From Micromonospora lupini str. Lupac 08 (GTDB taxonomy: Bacteria > Actinomycetota > Actinomycetes > Mycobacteriales > Micromonosporaceae): 64,000 nucleotides of DNA. The stretch is from contig NZ_HF570108.1 of the NCBI RefSeq assembly GCF_000297395.2, positions 5,058,636-5,122,635 on the forward strand. Direction: 5' to 3'. The notes beneath the pieces were generated by a model. That model saw nothing but the letters and a program-made list of their open reading frames with translations, was not told the origin of the DNA and ran no database searches. This document shows positions 7,999 through 15,917 of this stretch, one piece after another (the first letter of the stretch is position 1; every line of letters starts with the position of its first letter). The translations under genes and the position numbers were made by a program.

Positions 7999-9573
7999 AT
8001 GAGCGACGGCCCCGCCGAGCCGGGCACCCGGCCGCCGCTACCGGCCGATGTCGCGCCTCCCACCGGCAGCGCGCCCCCCACCGGCGCACCACACCCCGCC
8101 GGACCGCCCGGCGGTCCGCCGCCGCCCGCCGGCCCGCCTGGTCCGGCGCACGCAGCCGGCCCGGCTGGTCCGCCGTACCCGGTGGGACCGCCCGGCCCGG
8201 CACACCCCGCCGGACCGCCCGGGGCGGTACACCCCTGGCCTGCGTCGCCGGGCGGCGGTGACGGTGAGCCGCGGCAGCGGCTGCACCCGCTCAGCCCGCT
8301 GCTGCACGGCGCCAAGTCGCTGGTCGTGGTGATCGCGGGCCTGTCCTGGTCGACGCTGTCGCGGGTCGGCTTCGGCTGGTTCGCCGCGATGGTGGCGGTG
8401 CTGGCGCTCGGCGCGACAGTGCTGTCCCTGATCAGCTGGTACAACACCGGCTACCACGTGGTGGGCCGCGAACTTCGTGTGCACGAGGGGCTGCTCTGGC
8501 GGCGTACGCGGGCCATCCCGCTGGAGCGGTTGCAGGCCGTGGAGGTGGTCCGGCCCCTGCTCGCCCAGCTCACCGGCCTGGCCGAGCTGCGCCTGGAGGT
8601 GGTCGGCGGCGGCAAGACCGAGGCGCCGCTGGCGTACCTCGGGGTGGCCGACGCGGCCCGCCTGCGCGAGCGGCTGCTGGCCCTCGCCGGGCGGACGACG
8701 CCGCCGCCCCCGCCCGGCGTCGCCGTGCCCCCGACGGAACCCGGAACGTCGACGGCCGCGTCGGGCCGGCCGCTGCACGCGGTACGCAACAAGAACCTGC
8801 TGGTCAGTCAGTTGCTCACCCCGCAGGCGTTCCTGCTCCCGTTCGGCCTGGCCTTCGTCGTGGTGCAGTTCGTCACGGCCGGGTCGTGGTCGTTCGTCGC
8901 GGTGGCGAGCACGTTGACCGCGATGGCCGGGGTGCTGCTGCAACCGATCCGCCGGGTCCTCGACGACTGGAACTTCCGACTGGCCCGCGACGGCGGCATC
9001 CTGCGGGTGCACAACGGCCTGCTGGAGACGCGCGCGCAGACCGTGCCACTGGACCGGGTCCAGACCGTGCGGGCCACCTGGCCGCTGCTGTGGCGGGTCA
9101 ACGACTGGCTGCGACTGCGGTTGGAGGTGGCCGGCTACTCCGTTGCGGAGGCCGACGACCGCAACCGGCCGGACCGGCTGCTGCCGGTAGGCGACCTGCC
9201 GACCGCCACGATGATCGTCGCCGAGGTGCTGCCGGGCGTACGCCTGGACGCGCTGGCGCTGAGCCCACCACCGCCCCGGACGCGCTGGCTGCACCCGCTC
9301 GGGCGCGGCGCGCTCGGAGCGGGTCTGTTCGAGCGGGTCTTCGTCACCCGGTCCGGTCTGCTCACCCGGCAGTTGGCGATCGTGCCGTACGCCCGGATCC
9401 AGAGCGTGCGGGTGGTGCAGGGGCCGGTGCAGCGCCGACTGGGCCTGGCGACCGTGCACGCGGACACGGCGGGCGGTTCAGGCGCGACCGCCCAGGACCG
9501 CGACGTGTCCGAGGCGTGGGCCCTGGCAGCCGACCTGACCGCCCGCGCACAGACCGCCCGCCACACGCCCTAG
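7999..9573 (+). CDS. Bacterial PH-domain membrane protein, long partner (YdbT-like)
   Basis: ATG 7999 begins MSDGPAEPGTRPPLP. The 524-residue protein has an N-terminal Pro/Gly/Ala-rich tail of about 90 residues, then repeated bPH2 modules, each preceded by two membrane helices. The recurring motif is GLLxRRxxxIPLERLQAVEVVRP, LLETRAQTVPLDRVQTV and LLTRQLAIVPYARIQSV. It forms a pair with the preceding gene, 44 bases apart. It ends just before a convergent membrane gene, separated by the 9578-9640 palindrome. Confidence 0.85.
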   Translation: MSDGPAEPGTRPPLPADVAPPTGSAPPTGAPHPAGPPGGPPPPAGPPGPAHAAGPAGPPYPVGPPGPAHPAGPPGAVHPWPASPGGGDGEPRQRLHPLSPLLHGAKSLVVVIAGLSWSTLSRVGFGWFAAMVAVLALGATVLSLISWYNTGYHVVGRELRVHEGLLWRRTRAIPLERLQAVEVVRPLLAQLTGLAELRLEVVGGGKTEAPLAYLGVADAARLRERLLALAGRTTPPPPPGVAVPPTEPGTSTAASGRPLHAVRNKNLLVSQLLTPQAFLLPFGLAFVVVQFVTAGSWSFVAVASTLTAMAGVLLQPIRRVLDDWNFRLARDGGILRVHNGLLETRAQTVPLDRVQTVRATWPLLWRVNDWLRLRLEVAGYSVAEADDRNRPDRLLPVGDLPTATMIVAEVLPGVRLDALALSPPPPRTRWLHPLGRGALGAGLFERVFVTRSGLLTRQLAIVPYARIQSVRVVQGPVQRRLGLATVHADTAGGSGATAQDRDVSEAWALAADLTARAQTARHTP

Positions 9574-9577
9574 CTCG

Positions 9578-9640
9578 CGTCGATCATGAAGTTATTGCCT
9601 CGACACGCCGGTCGGGACGGCAACAACTTCATGATCGACG
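9578..9640. terminator. Long palindrome, likely bidirectional terminator, of a repeat type
   Basis: Arms of 22 bases (9578-9599 and 9619-9640; core TCGATCATGAAGTT) pair with one mismatch across a 19-base loop. It lies between convergent genes, and its right arm forms the last codons of the minus-strand PAP2-like gene. The arm sequence has the look of a dispersed Micromonospora palindrome rather than a plain terminator. Confidence 0.7.
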
Positions 9641-10611
9641 GGGTCTTGGGTTTTTGGCGGGCGCGTGCGCCACGCCGCCCAGGCGCGTTCGGCAAGGCCG
9701 ACGACCAGGTAGGTGAGCCCGACATACGTCCAGCCCACCAGCACGTCGATCACGTAGTGCTCACCGGAGTAGACCAGGGTGAAGGTCATCGCCAGCGGGT
9801 ACGCGAGCAGCAGCGGCCACCAGCGGCGGCGGGTGGTGCCCAGGAAGAACAGCACCACGAACAGCGCCCACGCCGTGTGCAGCGACGGCATCGCGGCGAC
9901 CGGGTTCGAGGCGATCTGACCGGCGTTGAGCACGTTGCCGGCGCCGTGCATACCGAACGCCTTCCAGCCCCGGGTGGAGATCCGGGCGACCTCGGTGAGC
10001 AGGCCGTTCTGCGCGGCCCACCAGGGCGGGGCGGCCGGGTAGATGAAGTACGTGGCCAGGCCGGCGGCGCACAGGAAACCCCAGCGCCGCATGTACGCGG
10101 CCCAGCGGTGCCGGTCGCGCAACCACAGCACCGCGGCGGCGGCCAGCGCCACCACGAAGTGCGAGAAGTACACCCAGCTCGCCGCGATGTCCCACCAGTG
10201 CACCTGCGGGCGGTAGAGGTGCTCCTGCAACCAGACGGTGGGCACCTCCCCGCCGGTGGCCCAGCCGAACATGAACCGGTCGGCGACGATCAGCTCCATG
10301 GCGTGCGGGGTGGCGCCGTTGTCGGCGAACCCGCGCGACAGGTTGTACGCGGCAAGCAGCAGCACCACCGGCACCCAGTCCCGGGCGAAGCGCAGGTGGC
10401 TGCGCCACGGGCGGTCGCTGTTCCAGGCGATGGTCCCGAGCCAGATCCACACGAAGGCGTACGCGGGGTCGGTGGGCAGCCCGATCGCGAGCCAGGCGGC
10501 GACGAAGGCGACCGCCCAGACCGTCATGGCGACGATGCGCCGACGGCCCCCGTCCGGGGACGCGGGCGGGTCGGTCCGGGCGGGGGGCTGGGGGTCAGTC
10601 ACGACGGCCAT
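9592..10611 (-). CDS. PAP2/Ipt1-type integral membrane phosphatase or transferase
   Basis: The start at ATG 10611 (MAVVTDPQPPAR) is chosen because the upstream open frame lacks membrane or domain features; no strong ribosome site is seen. The 339-residue product has about six membrane helices. The catalytic motifs of the PAP2_3 (inositolphosphotransferase-like) family are clear: PSLHTAWALF and SGEHYVIDVLVGW, giving the two active-site His residues and the Asp. It should act on a lipid phosphate at the membrane. The last residues (DHEVVAVPTGVSRQ) are encoded by the terminator palindrome. Confidence 0.85.
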   Translation of the reverse strand: MAVVTDPQPPARTDPPASPDGGRRRIVAMTVWAVAFVAAWLAIGLPTDPAYAFVWIWLGTIAWNSDRPWRSHLRFARDWVPVVLLLAAYNLSRGFADNGATPHAMELIVADRFMFGWATGGEVPTVWLQEHLYRPQVHWWDIAASWVYFSHFVVALAAAAVLWLRDRHRWAAYMRRWGFLCAAGLATYFIYPAAPPWWAAQNGLLTEVARISTRGWKAFGMHGAGNVLNAGQIASNPVAAMPSLHTAWALFVVLFFLGTTRRRWWPLLLAYPLAMTFTLVYSGEHYVIDVLVGWTYVGLTYLVVGLAERAWAAWRTRPPKTQDPVDHEVVAVPTGVSRQ

Positions 10612-10737
10612 CGCGGTCAAGGTTAACGACGGGTACGGCATCGACCGACGGGGACCACCCGCGACCGCTGCGGACGGCTGCCCCCGGATCGCCGGGCGCG
10701 TGCCCGACGCCTCCGGCGAGCACCTAGGCTGACGACC

Positions 10738-11142
10738 ATGCAGGAGCAGCCCGAGCCGGCCCTCGCGCCGGGTCTGACCGCCCAGGTCGAACTGACCGTC
10801 ACCGACACGGACACCGCCCAGGCGGTCGGTTCGGGGGACGTACCGGTGCTGGGCACACCCCGGGTGCTCGCGCTGGCCGAGGCGGCCACCGTCGCGGCCA
10901 CGGCGGCCACGCTGCCGCCCGGGTCGACCACGGTCGGCACCCGGGTCGAGTTGGAGCACCTCGCGCCGACGGTGGTCGGGCGCACGGTGCGAGCCCAGGC
11001 CCTGCTGGCGACTGTCGACGGTCGCCGGTTGTCGTTCGAGGTCACCGTCGCCGACGGCGACCAGACGGTGGCCCGGGGCCGGGTCGACCGGATCCTGGTG
11101 GATCGGCAACGCTTCGTCGACCGGGCCGGGCGGCCGTCGTGA
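10738..11142 (+). CDS. Hotdog-fold thioesterase, FlK-like
   Basis: This 134-residue protein starts at ATG 10738. It matches the fluoroacetyl-CoA-thioesterase-like hotdog family in length and pattern: GSGDVPVLGTPRVLALAEAA, then the VGTRVELEHLAPTVVGRTV segment, then strands ending VARGRVDRILVD. Residue E44 in LAEAA is the usual catalytic-helix acid. The family hydrolyses acyl-CoA thioesters or serves as a broad detoxifying thioesterase; the substrate here is unknown. Its stop overlaps the GTG of the metallo-hydrolase, so the two are co-translated. Confidence 0.85.
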   Translation: MQEQPEPALAPGLTAQVELTVTDTDTAQAVGSGDVPVLGTPRVLALAEAATVAATAATLPPGSTTVGTRVELEHLAPTVVGRTVRAQALLATVDGRRLSFEVTVADGDQTVARGRVDRILVDRQRFVDRAGRPS

Positions 11143-11969
11143 GCCCCGGGTTCGCCGAGGTCGCCGACCGGGTGTACGTGCTGCGTGAGCCCCTGCTGCG
11201 GGTGAACGTCACACTTGTCGTGGGCGACGACGAGGCGCTGCTTGTGGACACGCTCTCCTCGGCCCGGCAGGCCACGGAGCTGGCCGCCGCCGTCGGGCGG
11301 GTCACCGACCGTCCGCTGACGCTCGTCAACACCCACCACCACTACGACCACTGCTTCGGCAACGCCGTCCTGGCCGGCGACCCACCCCGCCCGGTGTACG
11401 CGCACGAGCGGGCCGCCGCGGCCCTGCGCGAGGAGCCGGAGCGGCTGCGCCGGGAGGCGTACGAGGAGGTGCGTACGGAGCACCCGGAGCTGGCGGCCGA
11501 GCTGGCCGGCACCCCGCTGCTCGCTCCGACGCACCCGGTGCACACCGAGACGGCGCTCGACCTGGGCGGCCGGCGGGTGGTGCTGCGGCATCCGGGGCGT
11601 GGGCACACCGACGCCGACCTGGTGGTGCACGTGCCCGACGCGGACGTGCTCGTCGCCGGCGATCTGGTGGAGCAGAGCGGCCCGCCCGCCTTCGAGGACT
11701 CGTACCCCCTGCAGTGGCCGGACGCGGTAGCGGACCTGCTGCGGCTGACGACCGCGCGCACGGTGGTCGTGCCGGGCCACGGCGACCCGGTGGACGTCGG
11801 GTTCGTCCGCGCCCAGCACGCCGAGCTGGTGCGACTGGCCTGGCTGATCCGGGCCGCGCACACCGGCGACGCGCCACCGGAGCGGGTGGCCGCCGAGGCG
11901 CCCTTCGGCGCCCGTGCCGCCCTGATCGCGGCCCGCCGCGGCTACACCGAACTCAACGGCACGCCCTAA
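11139..11969 (+). CDS. MBL-fold metallo-hydrolase
   Basis: This 276-residue protein starts with GTG in a GTGA overlap. It shows the metallo-beta-lactamase-fold motif HHHYDHCFGN (zinc ligands HxHxDH), the later His in GRGHTDADLVV, Asp in LVAGDLVEQSG and His in VVPGHGDPVD. These five elements fit a two-metal hydrolase. Pairing with a hotdog thioesterase suggests joint action on a thioester- or ester-type metabolite, but the substrate cannot be named. It converges with the PfkB kinase, with a 4-base overlap of the two ends. Confidence 0.9.
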   Translation: MSPGFAEVADRVYVLREPLLRVNVTLVVGDDEALLVDTLSSARQATELAAAVGRVTDRPLTLVNTHHHYDHCFGNAVLAGDPPRPVYAHERAAAALREEPERLRREAYEEVRTEHPELAAELAGTPLLAPTHPVHTETALDLGGRRVVLRHPGRGHTDADLVVHVPDADVLVAGDLVEQSGPPAFEDSYPLQWPDAVADLLRLTTARTVVVPGHGDPVDVGFVRAQHAELVRLAWLIRAAHTGDAPPERVAAEAPFGARAALIAARRGYTELNGTP

Positions 11970-12901
11970 CGCCCGAAGCGGCGGGTGACGTCGGCGCGGG
12001 TGGGCATGGCGGTGGCGCCGCCCGGGGATTCGCAGACGAGGCCCGCCACCCGCAGCGCGAAGGCCACCCGCTCGACCCAGCCCGCCGGGTCGGCCGGCTC
12101 GCCGTCGAGGAGCAGGTCGGCGATCAGCGCGGCCATGACCGAGTCACCGGCGCCGGTGGCGTCGATCGCGTCGACCTTGGGGGCCGGCACTCGCACCGGA
12201 TCGGCGCCGGCGGCGGCCAGCACCGCGCCGGCAGCGCCGAGCGTCACCACCACCGTCGCCGCGCCCAGCTCCCGCAGGTACGCGGCCACCCCCTCGACCG
12301 GCTCGCCCGGGTAGAGCAGCTCGGCGTCGGCGGTGCTCAGCTTGACCAGGTGCGCGCCCGCGGCGAACTCGGCCACCACCTCGCGCAGCCCGTCCAGGGC
12401 GGCCGGCCCGTCGAGCAGGCGGGGGCGTACGTTCGGGTCGAGGACGCGCAGCCCGGCGGCGAGCGACCAGGCCCGGCGCGCGGCGGCCAGGGTGCGCTGT
12501 TGCAGCAGCACGACCGAGCCGCAGTAGAGCACGTCCGCGCCCTCCAGCAGCGCCAGGTCCAGATCGTCGGGGCCGAACAGGGCGTAGGAGGGCGGCTCTC
12601 CGTAGAAGCGGAAGTCGGGTTCCGGCCCGGAGTAGGTGACCACCGCGAGCGTGGTCGACGCCGGCGCTGTGAGCGCACCGGCGAGACCCACGCCGACGTC
12701 GGTCAGAAACCCGCGGATCCGCCCGCCCAGCACGTCGTCGCCGAGCGAGCCGACGAACTGCGCCGCACCGCCGAGGCGGGTCACCCCGACGGCGACGTTG
12801 AGGGGCCCACCGCCGATCGCCTGCCGGTAGACCCGTTCCCCGTCGCGCTCGGTGTCGAGCAGGTCGACGAGCGCCTCGCCGAACACCACCGCGTACCCCA
12901 T
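11966..12901 (-). CDS. PfkB-family sugar kinase (fructokinase-like)
   Basis: ATG 12901 has GGAGGG 8 bases upstream, which fixes the start against a much longer open frame. The 311-residue product begins MGYAVVFGEALVDLLD. It has PfkB signature 1 (GGGPLNVAVGVTRLGG, about residues 29-44) and signature 2 (DATGAGDSVMAALI) with the catalytic Asp in GAGDS. The family phosphorylates sugars such as fructose using ATP. No sugar transporter or regulator is adjacent, so specificity is open. Confidence 0.9.
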   Translation of the reverse strand: MGYAVVFGEALVDLLDTERDGERVYRQAIGGGPLNVAVGVTRLGGAAQFVGSLGDDVLGGRIRGFLTDVGVGLAGALTAPASTTLAVVTYSGPEPDFRFYGEPPSYALFGPDDLDLALLEGADVLYCGSVVLLQQRTLAAARRAWSLAAGLRVLDPNVRPRLLDGPAALDGLREVVAEFAAGAHLVKLSTADAELLYPGEPVEGVAAYLRELGAATVVVTLGAAGAVLAAAGADPVRVPAPKVDAIDATGAGDSVMAALIADLLLDGEPADPAGWVERVAFALRVAGLVCESPGGATAMPTRADVTRRFGR

Positions 12902-13053
12902 CGAAGTCCCTCCGTCGTCGTCAGCCGGCAGCGCCCCGGCCCGCCGGCCTCCGCTGGCCCGCCGGCGACAGTCGGGCCGGACCTGGTCGGCTGGCACCAG
13001 GCTGGCACAACCGACGCCCTGCTGGGCGGCGAAGACGCGGTACCGGTGCGACG

Positions 13054-14205
13054 TCAGCCCGGGTGGTGGATCGGCCCGTCGAGCGCGGACAGGGGCCGGC
13101 CGCTGCCGCCCCACCGGGCGGCGACGATCTGCGCGGCGACGCTCACCGCGGTCTCCTCGGGTGTACGCCCGCCAAGGTCCAGCCCGATCGGTGAGGCGAG
13201 CCGGGCGAGCTGCTCCGGGCTGAGCCCGGCCTCGCGCAGCAGCTTGTGCCGTTCGTCGTGGGTGCGCCGTGACCCCATCGCGCCGACGTACGCCACCTGT
13301 TGGCGTAGGGCCAGCGCCAGCAGCGGCACGTCGAACTTCGGGTCGTGGGTGAGCACGCAGACGACTGTGCGCGCGTCGACCCGGCCGGCGTCGACCTCGG
13401 CCCGCAGGTAGCGGTGCGGCCACTGCACCACCACCTCGTGCGCGTCGGGGAACCGCCGGCCGGTGGCGAAGACCGCCCGGGCGTCACAGACGGTCACCCG
13501 GTAGCCGAGGAACGCGCCGATCCGGGCCACCGCGGCCGCGAAGTCGATCGCCCCGAAGACGATCATCCGGGGGGCGGTGGCGTACGCGGCCACGAAGAGG
13601 CTGAGGCCGGTGCCCCGACGCTGCCCGTGGTAGCCGTACCGGAGCACACCGCTGTGCCCGGCGGCGAGCAGCCCGAGCGCGTCGTCGGCCGCCGCGTCGT
13701 CCAGCCGGTCGTCGCCGAGCGAGCCGGTCACCTGCCCCCCGGTGAGCGCCAGCCGTCGACCCAGTCGCCCCGCCGGGTCGGTAGGCGTCGCGCCCGGGAG
13801 GTCGCCGGCGTCGGCCGCCACGCAGGTGACGACCGCGGCCGGTTCGCCGGCCCGCCGCGCGGCGGCGACCGCGTCCAACTGCGCGAGGGCGCCGTCGTCG
13901 ATCCGCTCCACGAACACGTCGAGCATCCCGCCGCAGGTCAGGCCCACGGCGTACGCCTCGTCGTCGCTGACGCCGTAGTGGACCAACTCCGGTACGCCGG
14001 TGTCGAGCACGTGGCGGGCGCGCTCGTAGAGGTCGGCCTCGACGCAGCCGCCGGAGACGCTGCCGGTGACCGTGCCGTCGGCGGCCACGAGCATGGCGGC
14101 GCCGGGCGGCTGCGGCGCGGACCGCCAGGTGGCGACGACTGTGGCCAGGGCCACCGTCTCGCCGGCGCGGCAGCGGCGGTGCAGGTCGTCGAACACGTCG
14201 GGCAC
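13054..14205 (-). CDS. XdhC/CoxI-family molybdoenzyme maturation protein
   Basis: The start is GTG 14205 with GGAGG 9 bases upstream. The 383-residue product carries the XdhC_CoxI N-terminal motif (VATWRSAPQPPGAAMLV, then SGGCVEADLYERA and TCGGMLDVFVERI) and a C-terminal XdhC Rossmann domain (MIVFGAIDFAAAVARIGAFLGYRVTVCDAR...VCVLTHDPKFDVPLL...YVGAMGSRRT). XdhC proteins sulfurate and insert molybdenum cofactor into xanthine- or CO-dehydrogenase-like enzymes. The target enzyme is not in this window. Confidence 0.9.
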   Translation of the reverse strand: MPDVFDDLHRRCRAGETVALATVVATWRSAPQPPGAAMLVAADGTVTGSVSGGCVEADLYERARHVLDTGVPELVHYGVSDDEAYAVGLTCGGMLDVFVERIDDGALAQLDAVAAARRAGEPAAVVTCVAADAGDLPGATPTDPAGRLGRRLALTGGQVTGSLGDDRLDDAAADDALGLLAAGHSGVLRYGYHGQRRGTGLSLFVAAYATAPRMIVFGAIDFAAAVARIGAFLGYRVTVCDARAVFATGRRFPDAHEVVVQWPHRYLRAEVDAGRVDARTVVCVLTHDPKFDVPLLALALRQQVAYVGAMGSRRTHDERHKLLREAGLSPEQLARLASPIGLDLGGRTPEETAVSVAAQIVAARWGGSGRPLSALDGPIHHPG

Positions 14206-14681
14206 GCGCTGCCGCCTCCTTCGTCTCGTCGCCGTCCGGTTCCGCCGTACGACCGAGCGGGCGACGTGCGCCGCGCCGACGCGGGAGATCTGCCCGGACG
14301 GCAGTCGTCGCCGTGGGGATGCAGACCATCACTATAGGAGAGAACCCGTCGATCCGATCGGGAGACGGGCGAGCCGGCGGGCCACGCCAGCCGTGTTTCG
14401 CACATCGAGGTTCGACTATTGCGCCGACGGCGGACGGCGTGATGGGATGACGCGTACCGGGCGGTGCGAGGGCTGCCGCGCCGCCGGTTGCCGGGTTGGT
14501 TAAACGCGAGGGCACCGGTCCAGGACAGGACCGTTGATGGCGTGTGTCCGCTGGCTGGTCTTCTGCCGGGGCACGTCACCGTGATCGCCGCATCCGCCCC
14601 CGCGGCGCTGCGACGACACCACACCCCACCCGATTGCGGCGGGGCGGCCTGGGCGGCACGCCTCGCGAGTCAGGAGAACCC
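14206..14681. other. 476-base intergenic region without a recognised gene
   Basis: Only short frames are present, none with convincing codon use. A 16-codon Cys-rich frame near 14447-14501 (MTRTGRCEGCRAAGC...) has no clear ribosome site. The region presumably holds the divergent promoters of xdhC and the LPMO gene. CAGGAGAAC just before 14682 is the ribosome site of the latter. Confidence 0.5.
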
Positions 14682-15833
14682 GTGAACCGTTCCCGTACGG
14701 CCGCAGTGCTCACCGCGGCCCTAACCTTCGCTCTGGGCGCCGTCGCCCTGGCGTCCAGTCCGCAACCGGCAGCCGCGCACGGCGCGGCGATGACGCCGGG
14801 CAGCCGCACCTACCTCTGCTGGCAGGACGGCCTGAGCCAGACCGGCGAGGTCAGGCCGAACAACCCGGCCTGCTCCGCCGCGGTGGCGCAGAGCGGGGCG
14901 AACTCGCTCTACAACTGGTTCAGCGTTCTGCGCTCGGACGCCGGCGGTCGGACCACCGGCTTCATTCCGGACGGGCAGCTGTGCAGTGGCGGCAACCCCG
15001 GTTACAAGGGCTACGACCTGCCCCGCACCGACTGGCCGCTGACCCACCTGACCTCCGGCTCGCGGCTGGACTTCCGGTACAGCAACTGGGCGCACCACCC
15101 GGGCACGTTCTACTTCTACGTCACCAAGGACAGCTGGAGCCCGACCCGGGCGCTGGCCTGGAGTGACCTGGAGGAGCCGTTCCTGACGGTGACCAACCCG
15201 CCGCAGCGCGGCAGCGTCGGCACCAACGACGGGCACTACTACTTCAGCGGCAACCTGCCGTCGGGCAAGAGTGGCCGGCACATCATCTACTCCCGCTGGG
15301 TGCGCTCGGACTCGCAGGAGAACTTCTTCGGCTGCTCCGACGTGACCTTCGACGGCGGCAACGGTCAGGTGACAGGTGTGGGTCCTGGTGGCTCGAACCC
15401 GCCCACCACCGCACCGCCCACCACCGCGCCGCCGACGACCGCGCCGCCGACCACCGCGCCGCCGACCACCGCGCCCCCCACCACCGCGCCGCCGACCACC
15501 GCACCGCCGACCACCCCGCCGCCGGGTGGCAGCGACTGCATGGCCGTCTACAAGGTGGCGAGCACCTGGCAGGGCGGCTTCCAGGGCGAAGTCACGATCA
15601 TGAACCACGGCAGCACGCCGTTCGCCGGCTGGACCGCGAAGTGGACCTGGCCCAACGGGCAGGTGATCAATCAGATCTGGAGCGCCACCCAGACGACCTC
15701 CGGGGCGTCGGTGACGGCGACGAACGTCGGTTACAACGGCACGATCGCACCGGAGGGCACCACCACGTTCGGCTTCCTGGCCAGCAGCACAGGAACGAAC
15801 GGCCTCCCGACGGTCACCTGCGCCCGCCGCTGA
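14682..15833 (+). CDS. Secreted lytic polysaccharide monooxygenase (AA10) with CBM2
   Basis: GTG 14682 follows CAGGAGAACC. The 383-residue precursor has a signal peptide ending ...QPAAA, so the mature protein starts with His33 (HGAAMTPGSRTY). That N-terminal His forms the copper histidine brace with a second His in NWAHHPGTFYFYVTK (probably His139). The AA10 catalytic domain runs to about residue 230. A Pro-Thr linker of about eight PPTTA repeats follows, then a CBM2 cellulose/chitin-binding domain (DCMAVYKVASTWQGGF to TVTCARR) bounded by two cysteines. The enzyme oxidatively cleaves crystalline chitin or cellulose outside the cell. Confidence 0.95.
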   Translation: MNRSRTAAVLTAALTFALGAVALASSPQPAAAHGAAMTPGSRTYLCWQDGLSQTGEVRPNNPACSAAVAQSGANSLYNWFSVLRSDAGGRTTGFIPDGQLCSGGNPGYKGYDLPRTDWPLTHLTSGSRLDFRYSNWAHHPGTFYFYVTKDSWSPTRALAWSDLEEPFLTVTNPPQRGSVGTNDGHYYFSGNLPSGKSGRHIIYSRWVRSDSQENFFGCSDVTFDGGNGQVTGVGPGGSNPPTTAPPTTAPPTTAPPTTAPPTTAPPTTAPPTTAPPTTPPPGGSDCMAVYKVASTWQGGFQGEVTIMNHGSTPFAGWTAKWTWPNGQVINQIWSATQTTSGASVTATNVGYNGTIAPEGTTTFGFLASSTGTNGLPTVTCARR

Positions 15834-15847
15834 GGTTTCCCTGAAAT

Positions 15848-15901
15848 GATCAAGAGGTTTGCGTCACCCGAGCGATTCCGGGTGACGCAAACCTCTTGAT
15901 C
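15848..15901. terminator. Perfect 23-bp-arm palindrome between convergent genes
   Basis: Bases 15848-15870 (GATCAAGAGGTTTGCGTC...) are exactly complementary to 15879-15901, with an 8-base loop. It lies between the ends of the LPMO gene and asnB, so it probably terminates both. The perfect, GATC-bounded arms are longer than a normal terminator needs. Confidence 0.8.
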
Positions 15902-15917
15902 GACAGAGTGGAACCGG

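Noticed and set aside
14447..14501. Cys-rich 16-codon frame as a RiPP precursor
   Set aside because: There is no ribosome site, no modification gene nearby, and short Arg/Cys/Gly frames are common by chance in this composition.
15403..15525. Regular 15-base repeats considered as a CRISPR array
   Set aside because: They encode the PPTTA linker of the LPMO in frame, with no unique spacers.
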